From the NCBI RefSeq assembly GCF_001005295.1, contig NZ_LBMK01000007.1, positions 47,220-111,219 of the forward strand: DNA of 64,000 nucleotides, in the 5' to 3' direction. The DNA is from Streptomyces yangpuensis (GTDB lineage: Bacteria; Actinomycetota; Actinomycetes; Streptomycetales; Streptomycetaceae). Shown here in pieces: positions 58,055 through 64,000 of the stretch. Each line of letters begins with the position of its first letter. The first letter of the stretch is position 1. The translations under genes were made by a program, and so were the position numbers. Under the pieces are notes generated by a model. The model searched no databases and had not been told where the DNA came from. It saw only the letters and a program-made list of their open reading frames with translations.

Positions 58055-58945
58055 ATGGACATGCCTGCTGACGAAGCGCGTTTGACGTTCGAGCGCATCG
58101 CGGACGACCTGCGGCAGGAGATCCGGGACGGCAAGCTGCTTCCAGGCCAGTTGCTCCCGACGCAGACCCAGCTCATGCAGACCTACAAGGCGTCGAGCTT
58201 GACCGTGCAGAAGGCCATCCGGCTCCTGCGGAACGAAGGCTGGGTCATCGCCCGCCAAGGGCGCGGCACGTTCGTCACGCGCTCGGCTGACTTCGAGGAC
58301 GCCTTCGAGAAGGTCGCCAGTGACCTCCAGCAGCAGATCTACTCCGGCACCCTGGCACCCGGCGCCAGGCTTCCCGCCCGCGAGGTGCTGGCTGAGCACT
58401 ACGCGGTGCCGCTCAACGTGGTCACCAACGCCATCGCATTGCTGGCCGGCAACTTCCTCCTGCGGTTCCCGGGCGAGCTGCCCGGTGACGAGGTCTACGT
58501 ACGCGACTGGGACGACCACGGCTTCGCCACCCAGCTCATCCACGGTCGCCTGGTTCGCAAGATCAGGGACGGCTCACTGTCCAGGGGCGCCACGCTGACC
58601 GTGGATGAAGTAGTCGATGCGATCGGAGGCGACGCCGAAGCTGCCGATCAGGCCCTGACCTTCCTCGCCCTGGAGGGCAGGGTCAGGAAGATCCACGAGA
58701 CCAGGGGATCGCATCGGGAAGTCGCGTACGTCGTACTGGGCGGCGAGTTCGGAACCGAAGTACCGGTCACCGTGCAACCGGTGGACGAGTCGGCCGAAGC
58801 ACCCGACACCCCGGTGAAGGAGTTCCCAACCGCCGGGGTCGGAGATCTGGCCTACAAGCTGGAACGCGCCCTGGAGCGGATCGAGGAGCTGGAGGAGCGC
58901 GTCGAACGTCTCGAAGGTCGCGACGGCCCTGAGACGGGCGTGTGA
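58055..58945 (+). CDS. GntR-type regulator with repeated winged-helix domains and a C-terminal coiled coil
   Basis: 296 residues. The first wHTH (about 8-75) has TFERIADDLRQEIRDGKLLPG, the GntR start. A second similar segment (about 85-150) reads FEKVASDLQQQIYSGTLAPG. A third, weaker one (about 160-215) reads IHGRLVRKIRDGSLSRGATL. There is no UTRA or FadR effector domain; instead the tail LERALERIEELEERVERLEGR is a coiled coil. It probably binds the direct repeats at 57911-57968 and controls the element operon. The ATG at 58055 is followed by another at 58061. Confidence 0.82.
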   Translation: MDMPADEARLTFERIADDLRQEIRDGKLLPGQLLPTQTQLMQTYKASSLTVQKAIRLLRNEGWVIARQGRGTFVTRSADFEDAFEKVASDLQQQIYSGTLAPGARLPAREVLAEHYAVPLNVVTNAIALLAGNFLLRFPGELPGDEVYVRDWDDHGFATQLIHGRLVRKIRDGSLSRGATLTVDEVVDAIGGDAEAADQALTFLALEGRVRKIHETRGSHREVAYVVLGGEFGTEVPVTVQPVDESAEAPDTPVKEFPTAGVGDLAYKLERALERIEELEERVERLEGRDGPETGV

Positions 58946-59002
58946 ACGACAGCGTCCCCGAAGGCCGCCAGCTGGCTTTCAGGGACGCTTCGCGTTGACC
59001 GG

Positions 59003-59725
59003 TCAGGGCTGGTACTCGTAGCCGATGGTGAACCGGGGCGGCAGACACCATTCCCCGTACTCGATGATTCCTTCCGCATCCGACCAGCGGTGAGCACCAG
59101 CCAGGATCGGGGAGCCGACCGGCAGCCCCAGTGCGCTCGCCTCGCGGGCATCGGCAGGGCGGGCGTGCATGTCGTCACGGGCGTGGGTGATCGTGCGCCC
59201 GGTGGCTTCCAGGACCCGGGCGGACAGTCCGTGGTTGCGGCCCGGGGCGGTGTTCAGCAGGTCCGGTACGAGGGCGGCGAACGGGGCCGGGTACCAGGTC
59301 ACTGCGAACACGGTCCGGGTCTTGCCCCGTCCGGCCAGCCACTCTCGCCGGACCACCTGATCCCCGGCTTCCAGGTCGAAGATCTCCGCCACGTACAGCG
59401 GCGGGACGATCAGCTCGGCCGCCGTCACCCGGCTTGTCTCACCCTCGGCCAGGAACGACTTCACCCGCTGGACCCTGGCCAGCCGGTCCCGCGCCGACAG
59501 CGTCCAGCGTGGGTCATCGGCGACGTAGGTGCCGCGCGGGGTGGTGCGGATGAAGTTCTCCACCTGGAGAGCCTGCAAGGCCCGCGAGACCGTGGCGGCC
59601 GCGGCCTGCCATTGCCCGGCGATCTCGCGGTTGGTCGGCAGCTTGGCGCCCGGCTCAAGCTCTCCCGCCAGGATGCGCTCCCGGAAGTGATCCGCGATCT
59701 TCGTGAACGTCTTGGGACTGGGCAT
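59003..59725 (-). CDS. GntR-family regulator with UTRA domain (KorSA-like)
   Basis: 240 residues. wHTH FTKIADHFRERILAGELEPGAKLPTNREIAG, with a second helix-strand pair QALQVENFIRTTPRGTYV. The UTRA effector-binding domain follows (about 85-235; AEIFDLEAGDQVVRREWLAG, DMHARPADAREASALGL). This architecture is that of the element repressor KorSA of pSAM2. ATG 59725 has ggagggg about eight bases upstream. It probably represses transfer and replication genes of the element. Confidence 0.85.
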   Translation of the reverse strand: MPSPKTFTKIADHFRERILAGELEPGAKLPTNREIAGQWQAAAATVSRALQALQVENFIRTTPRGTYVADDPRWTLSARDRLARVQRVKSFLAEGETSRVTAAELIVPPLYVAEIFDLEAGDQVVRREWLAGRGKTRTVFAVTWYPAPFAALVPDLLNTAPGRNHGLSARVLEATGRTITHARDDMHARPADAREASALGLPVGSPILAGAHRWSDAEGIIEYGEWCLPPRFTIGYEYQP

Positions 59726-59770
59726 AAGGCGTGCCCCTCCGTGGAGTTGACGTGCTGTCAGTGGCAGCAC

Positions 59771-59831
59771 ACTAGTGCACTACGAACCGTAGCGGGAGTG
59801 CTTCGGCCACTCGAATACTGAACTAGAGCAC
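59771..59831. promoter_or_regulatory. Possible operator: two copies of ACTAGnGCAC
   Basis: actagtgcac (59771-59780) and actagagcac (59822-59831) are direct repeats with one mismatch, 51 bases apart, upstream of the UTRA regulator and of the divergent small genes. They are candidate operators for that regulator. Confidence 0.4.
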
Positions 59832-59881
59832 CGGCCTGTCAAAGGGTCGGCCATGTGACGTTCGAGAGGTGGCGATGCGAA

Positions 59882-60079
59882 GTGACGGAGCCGACCAGGT
59901 ACTCGACCCCTCCGGTCGAACTCCCCTTGCGCCTAGAGCCGGAGCCGAGACCCGTCGAGGGCTGTGCGGGCTGTACTGAACTGGCAAACGTACGTGACCG
60001 GGCCCGCGCGGTCGGCGACATGACCACCGTCACCGACTGCAACGTCTACATGCGACGCCACCCCGAGGGCCACCAGTGA
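59882..60079 (+). CDS. Small conserved hypothetical protein of the element
   Basis: 65 residues: a proline-rich start (MTEPTRYSTPPVELPLRL) then VEGCAGCTELANVRDRARA, with a CxxC pair, and DCNVYMRRHPEGH. The GTG at 59882 has a purine-rich gagaggtgg upstream. The stop overlaps the next start by four bases. Similar small proteins are common at this place in AICEs, but I do not know the function; the Cys pair might bind metal. Confidence 0.6.
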   Translation: MTEPTRYSTPPVELPLRLEPEPRPVEGCAGCTELANVRDRARAVGDMTTVTDCNVYMRRHPEGHQ

Positions 60080-60306
60080 GCCCCCGCGCCGTCTACCGGC
60101 ACATCGCCCACACCATCCGCCACGTCCCCGAAGGCAGCATCACCTACGAGACGTTCTGCGCCACCGCCGGCTGCGACGCCGAATCCGGCCCCCACGACGA
60201 ACAGCAAGCCGCACAGGACTGGGCACTCCACCACACCGGACGCACCGGCCACGACCTCTTCAGACGCGTCGTCACCGACCACGCCAAGGTCACCCGAGCC
60301 GAGTAG
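60076..60306 (+). CDS. DUF7848-type small protein
   Basis: 76 residues. MSPRAVYRHIAHTIRHVPEG, TYETFCATAGCDAESGPHDEQ and WALHHTGRTGHDLFRRVVTDH follow the pattern of a common small actinobacterial family (DUF7848), with paired Cys residues. GTG 60076 overlaps the previous stop by four bases, so the pair is coupled. The function is unknown. Confidence 0.7.
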   Translation: MSPRAVYRHIAHTIRHVPEGSITYETFCATAGCDAESGPHDEQQAAQDWALHHTGRTGHDLFRRVVTDHAKVTRAE

Positions 60307-60862
60307 AACCACCACCGACAGCCGGAACGGGACCTCACAACCCGCAGGCCATCGCACCAGGCCAGCAGCCCAGCCGAGCGCACAGCCACCGGCCACGGCG
60401 TACCGCCGAAGCGGGATGCGTCCAAACTTTCTCTACGTCTTCAAGGCGACCCGCTGGCGCGGGTCGCGCGCGGCACGGCCGCCCACCCGGCCCGCTCTCG
60501 GCTCCGCCACCGCGGGCCGGCCAGCGACCAGGCCGCGCAGAGACAGCGCAGCGTTGTGCCGGAAGCGCGGAGAAGCTGGGACGCGTCCGCACGACGAGCG
60601 CGAGGCCGACGGCGAGGCGGCGTCGGGGAGTCGGCTGGTGCGCAGCTCGTGGGCGGGATCGGTCGGCTCCGTGGGCTTTACCCACCTGTTCGGCCCGGGG
60701 CCCGCGTCGGGCAAGGCCAGGGGGCCACTCGTTCAAATTCCGGGCAGGATCAAAGCCTGCCCGAGTTGCCGGCCAGCGTACGGCCCCCTGACCATGCCCG
60801 ACCCCAACCCGAACAGGACACCGGCCAAAGCCCACTCCGCCGCCCTCACGCGCGTAGCCGTC
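60307..60862. other. Non-coding right end of the element with short hairpins
   Basis: 556 bases without a convincing gene. The frames open here on both strands are Arg/Pro/Gly-rich and conflict with each other. cgggcagg (60741-60748) pairs perfectly with cctgcccg (60756-60763) around a seven-base loop, and gtggg/cccac forms another small stem nearby (about 60671-60685). Such a structured stretch next to the element end could be a single-strand origin, clt region or terminator. This is inference. Confidence 0.4.
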
Positions 60863-60884
60863 TGACGGCAACGCCGACGGCAAC
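60863..60884 (+). repeat. Right-end tandem TGACGGCAAC pair (attR-side arm or core)
   Basis: The same tandem pair as at 53187-53208, in the same orientation, with one mismatch in 22 bases. It marks the likely right end of the integrative element. Confidence 0.6.
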
Positions 60885-60974
60885 AGGGGCGCACAAGGGG
60901 GCACTTACACGCACACCCACGGACTGGCCGAATTTCGCTGACCTGCGGAAACGCAGATGACGGCACCTCAGCCA

Positions 60975-61032
60975 GCACACGTACTATGTGCTGGCGGGTG
61001 CAACTCCGGTACTCGTTCACAACTGTGGCGGC
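60975..61032 (+). repeat. HINT-tail joint, copy 2
   Basis: Encodes the same HTYYVLAGATPVLVHNCGG as 52131-52188; the DNA differs only at six synonymous third-codon positions. The frame is blocked a few codons upstream by TGA, so the copy is not connected to a HINT domain here. Confidence 0.8.
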
Positions 61033-61428
61033 GCCCCGAGGTTCGAGGTTGATTCCAGCGGTGTTGCAAATGACCTGGAAAATCCCGTCACTGCAACTGA
61101 GCCTTACAATCGCGCCAAGCACTACGGCGGCTCTCAGACGAACGGTCCCAGCGGGCAGGCCGCCCGGGCTGCCGGCGAGGGACAGCCGTGCTCGGAATGC
61201 GGTACAACGATGAGGGCTGGAACGGCTCATTCCCCCGTCCCCGAACATAATCCGCCGCTGGTTCTGCACTACTATCGAGGCGGAGGCTCAGAGATGACGA
61301 ACGCTGAGAGAAGGGCCTATGCGAGGGACGAAGGCATCGACGGCTCAGCATGTGGCAAGTGTCAGCGATCACAAGGGGCTGCGATGACGAAGGTCTCCAA
61401 GGCAATTAAGAGAAACCTGGGACTATGA
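60976..61428 (+). pseudogene. Orphan RHS toxin tip: HINT tail plus HNH-like nuclease domain
   Basis: About 150 codons from HTYYVLAG to KRNLGL. After the joint come ~130 residues of a new tip: QPCSECGTTMRAGTAH, PEHNPPLVLHYY, and SACGKCQRSQGAAMTK. The C-x2-C...His...C-x2-C layout suggests a treble-clef HNH-like nuclease. There is no ribosome site, signal or delivery region; the GTG at 60988 lies inside the joint. It is a stored (silent) toxin cassette and not a working toxin by itself. The stop overlaps the immunity gene start by four bases. GC content is lower than in neighbours. Confidence 0.7.
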
Positions 61429-61997
61429 CCAAAGACGACAAACGGCTACATGCTCTCGAGGTGCATGTCCGGAGTTTCTGGAATGGGCACATTCTGGCAC
61501 CTGCACCTTGGGATCGCGGCCCGATTCTGGAGCGAGTGCCACACTTCTCCATCTATCAAGTATTTCCCCAGCGCGCTGGGGAGGCGTGGGTTTACGTCAC
61601 GCTAGGCTGTTCGCTCGATGCACCCAACGCCGAGGGTATCGAGTTCTTCGTGATGTCACCGGCGGCCTCCTCTATCCATTCGGAAACGCTGGCTATGGTG
61701 AGCCACTACCATTCGTTCGATGTACACCAATTGAGCATTGGGTCGGTCGTCGACATCGGGCGGCCATGGATGCCTAATTCGCGCATGGATCACCTTCTCG
61801 TCAGCCTTCCATATCCGTACGGACCTAAACTCGAATGGGCCCCTATAGATGCTGGCAGTGCCAGATTCTTGTGGCTCCTACCGATCCACAAGAGTGAGGC
61901 AGAATTCATCCAGCGTGAGTCGCTCGAAGAATTTGAGTCCATGCTAGATGCGCAAGCGGTGAATGTCCTGGATCCGAATCGACATTCAGTCATCTAG
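61425..61997 (+). CDS. SUFU-domain immunity protein
   Basis: 190 residues. ERVPHFSIYQVFPQRAGEAW, SFDVHQLSIGSVVDIGRPWM, DHLLVSLPYPYGPKLEW and RFLWLLPIHKSEAEFI match the suppressor-of-fused immunity family. The ATG overlaps the stop of the orphan toxin tip by four bases. It is cytoplasmic and would neutralise that tip if it were recombined onto the RHS body. It is intact although its toxin is not. Confidence 0.8.
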   Translation: MTKDDKRLHALEVHVRSFWNGHILAPAPWDRGPILERVPHFSIYQVFPQRAGEAWVYVTLGCSLDAPNAEGIEFFVMSPAASSIHSETLAMVSHYHSFDVHQLSIGSVVDIGRPWMPNSRMDHLLVSLPYPYGPKLEWAPIDAGSARFLWLLPIHKSEAEFIQRESLEEFESMLDAQAVNVLDPNRHSVI

Positions 61998-62035
61998 GTG
62001 GTGAGCAAACCGCTCAGACCTTCGAGCGGTTTGAG

Positions 62036-62079
62036 GATGGGGCTCTAATTCCAATCTCGATTGAGATTAGAGCCCCATC
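62036..62079. terminator. Long hairpin after the SUFU gene
   Basis: gatggggctctaat (62036-62049) pairs perfectly with attagagccccatc (62066-62079); the loop itself holds a caat/attg stem. A smaller stem (accgctc/gagcggt) precedes it. Together they end the cassette transcript. The rest of 61998-62356 is otherwise empty apart from the likely end of the insertion sequence, whose inverted repeat I could not place. Confidence 0.65.
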
Positions 62080-62356
62080 CGAATCATCAACGCCGAGTGA
62101 ACTGAACGTGATCATTCAACGCAGCGCGAGGAATGTTCTTTGCGCTGCTGCTGCTCTTGTATTTCCTCGCCCTGGTTTCGGCCTCGATCCGTCAGCGGTG
62201 ATCGCTGCTCGGTGAGGTGATCGGTTCACCCCGGTTTGTTCCCGGCGGTGTCGGGCGGGGTCTTCGCGTGTCGCTGCGGCTGCGCCGGGGTTCCACGGGC
62301 CCGGGGTAGTGCGGGTCGCCCTCCTTCCTGGTCTTCGTCGGGGCGGGTACCGGCGG

Positions 62357-63782
62357 TCAGGTGACCGCTGGGAGGTTGGCGAGTCGCTGCCAGGCCAGGA
62401 TGAAGGCGTCGGCCCCGGGCCAGGTTCGTTCGATCCGCAGCCAGCGGCGGCGGGCGTGCTTCGCCAGGCGGGCGGGCAGGTGGTAGAGGCGAAGGCGCAT
62501 CGTGTCGGGCTCGGCGTCGGCGAGGTCGTCCTGGTCGTGCAGGGTCAGCAGCCGCAGCCAGGCGTCCAAGTCGGCGGCGAGGTTGGCGGTGAGCATCCAT
62601 GCTTCGTTGACCTGCCAGGACTTCGACGGCAGGTTGTGCAGTCCCATCGCCTTGTTCGTCTTCACCTGGTCCTCGACGACGGCGTGGTGGCGGTGCAGCG
62701 CGTCCAGCCACTGGATCTGGTGCGAGCCGCGGATGCGGGTCATCTTGGAGATGTTCGTCGCGGTGATCGAGTACTTGAACCCGGTCCGTCGCTCGAACGC
62801 GGTGAGGTCCTTGAGGGCGGCCGGACGGCTTGACCCGGCGGACGATCAGCCGCATGCCCTTGATCCAGCCCTCCCGGCGGTTCAGGCCGGTCAGCTCGGC
62901 CACGAAGTAGCCCTCCTGGACGCGGCCGTCCTGCCTGATGGAGGTTTCCCAGGCGGCCTCGGGCAGCTTGGCGATGGCCTTCTCGTCCTCTTCCGTGATG
63001 GTCCAGCCCGTGGTGAAGCGGACCGTGCGACGGCGGGTGTTCAGGTCCCGCAGGTGTTCGTGCAGGCCATGGGTGGCCCCGGCGCCGTCGACGCGGACGA
63101 GGATCTTGGCGGTGGAGACGCCAGGCACCTGGGCCAGAGCGGCGGTCAGCACCCGCACGTGGTCGGCGACCGTGTTGGCGCCGGCCGAGCCGGTCCGCAG
63201 CCACATCGCCAGACATTCGTGCGTGTTCGCGCACCACGCCGCGAGGGGATGAAACCCGAACGTCTTCTTCCAGGTCGCCGAGGCGCCATGCTTCTTCGAC
63301 GCGGCGGTGATGATGGTGGCATCCATGTCGATCACGATCCAGTGGTGCAGGCGCTTCCCGGCGACGGTCAGCCACGGAAAGCCGCCCGGCCGTAAGCACA
63401 GAAGTGTCCACACCCGGCGGCGCACTGCCGCCCGCACCCGGGCGAGCGCGGCCAGCGCCTGCTCGTCCAGGTCAGCCAGCGTGCGGCGCATCGTGGAGTC
63501 CGACACCGCCGGCCCGGACAGCCCCTGGTGGTGGGCCTGCACAGCCTCCGCCTCGGCCATGCTGCGGGCGCCCAGCACGATCGCGACGGCGAGTTGCACC
63601 AGCACTACACCCCGATCGCGCCAGCCATGCCCGCCTGCCCCGGGCAGCACCGGCGCCAACGCGGTGGTCAGCCCGGTACGGTCCGCCAGCCTCCGCAGCA
63701 GCGCCGCCCCGGAATCCCCGATCAGCCCTTTGCCGTCGGCGGCCACGGACAGCCGCTGGTCCCACCCTGTAGGCTCGTTCAC
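62357..63782 (-). pseudogene. IS1380-family transposase, frameshifted
   Basis: The first ~320 codons from GTG 63782 give an IS1380/DDE transposase (WIVIDMDATIITAASKKHG with catalytic Asp, ILVRVDGAGATHGLHEHL, GYFVAELTGLNRREGWIKG). Near 62825 the frame changes: in the other frame KDLTAFERRTGFKYSITATN continues through MTRIRGSHQIQWLDALHRHH and VVEDQVKTNKAMGLHNLPS to the stop at 62357. One extra or missing base explains it, so the enzyme is probably inactive unless slippage occurs. It sits at the far end of the toxin locus. Confidence 0.8.
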
Positions 63783-64000
63783 CAGAAAGGTGCCCTGACT
63801 CTCGCAACGGATACGACGTAGACACTCGCATCCTTGCAGGCCAGCGGGCCCTTTCTGCTACCGCGCCGTCAGATCACCCAATTCCGCTGAATACCCCAGG
63901 GTCGGAGGCGGCCTGCTGATGCGGCCCGCGCGCTCCGGCCCGGCGGGGCCGCCGCCCGCTCCTGTCTCCGCCCCGCTTGCCGGCGCCCCCGCCGGTCCGG
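63783..64000. other. Upstream flank of the insertion sequence, no gene
   Basis: The last 218 bases hold the transposase upstream region and then GC-rich sequence. No gene, tRNA or clear inverted-repeat end is recognised. Confidence 0.5.

Larger units (their letters stand above)
53187..60884. mobile_element. pSAM2-like actinomycete integrative and conjugative element (AICE), about 7.7 kb
   Basis: Integrase, excisionase, RepSA replication initiator, FtsK-like Tra translocase, SCO3933-type regulator, two GntR regulators and two small element-type proteins lie in the order of pSAM2/SLP1-like elements. The tandem motif TGACGGCAAC occurs twice at the left end (53187-53208), just beside the integrase stop, and twice at the right end (60863-60884); the two copies differ at one base in 22. 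I take these as the element ends, though they might be integrase arm sites with the core nearby. Spread (Spd), nudix and clt functions were not recognised, so it is compact or reduced. The element interrupts the RHS toxin locus. Confidence 0.75.

Noticed and set aside
60725..60765. Possible tRNA 3' end (gttcaaattc resembles a T-loop) as integration target
   Set aside because: The flanking bases do not pair into a T-stem or acceptor stem; the following hairpin cgggcagg/cctgcccg has no cloverleaf around it.
60335..60904. Open frames on both strands at the right end of the element
   Set aside because: They overlap each other, are Arg/Pro-rich, and have no ribosome site or recognisable fold; typical chance frames in GC-rich DNA.
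1..64000. CRISPR arrays, rRNA and tRNA genes
   Set aside because: No regularly spaced direct repeats and no rRNA or cloverleaf-like sequence were seen by eye; a tRNA and CRISPR scan would confirm.

Overview
The window is very GC-rich, most genes start with ATG or GTG and are packed with 1- to 4-base start/stop overlaps. RepSA/TraSA-type integrative-element genes, an ECF41 sigma factor and SAV_2336-type proteins all point to an actinomycete, almost certainly Streptomyces. No rRNA, tRNA or CRISPR array was found.

Layout. (1) 1-1886: end of a cobalamin operon (cobM, cut by the window edge, and cobL). (2) 2263-12762: an accessory block. A membrane-anchored trypsin-like protease is followed, divergently, by four coupled genes: an alpha/beta hydrolase, a caspase fused to a VMAP-C-like domain, a MoxR-type AAA+ ATPase, and a 1198-residue vWA protein that also carries a dead trypsin fold, a degenerate cyclase-like region and a pentapeptide solenoid. 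A voltage-gated-type ion channel lies tail-to-tail with it. I read the four genes as an NTP-dependent conflict/defence system of the vWA-MoxR-VMAP class and the most interesting locus here. (3) 13105-40852: a large Wzx/Wzy-type surface polysaccharide cluster. It holds UDP-amino-sugar-uronate genes (wbpA, wbpB, wbpE, wbpD and wecB/wbpI types), a TagA/WecG glycosyltransferase, four GT2 glycosyltransferases, a Wzx flippase, three proteins with Wzz-like domains (one fused to a Wzy/WaaL-like polymerase), a beta-helix protein, a large secreted DUF4082 protein, an MFS transporter and an ECF41 sigma factor in the middle. (4) 40872-41264: the 3' stump of an alpha/beta hydrolase marks a rearrangement boundary. 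(5) 41434-53051 and 60976-61997: a polymorphic toxin locus. It has a secreted FG-GAP protein, a divergent 2516-residue RHS/YD-repeat toxin with a ricin-type lectin, a HINT domain and a YwqJ-like deaminase tip, a SUKH-3 immunity gene, and a displaced promoterless cassette (HINT tail, HNH-like toxin, SUFU immunity gene). (6) 53187-60884: a small pSAM2-like actinomycete integrative and conjugative element (int, xis, repSA, FtsK-like tra, SCO3933-type regulator, two GntR regulators) inserted between the live toxin and the spare cassette. (7) 62357-63782: a frameshifted IS1380-family transposase.

How the parts work together. The polysaccharide genes would make a nucleotide-activated N-acetylated amino-sugar uronic acid, assemble and flip repeat units, polymerise them and process them outside the cell. 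The toxin block is a classic tip-exchange locus: toxin, HINT and immunity modules share a conserved HINT-tail joint, and a mobile element now separates the expressed tip from the spare one.
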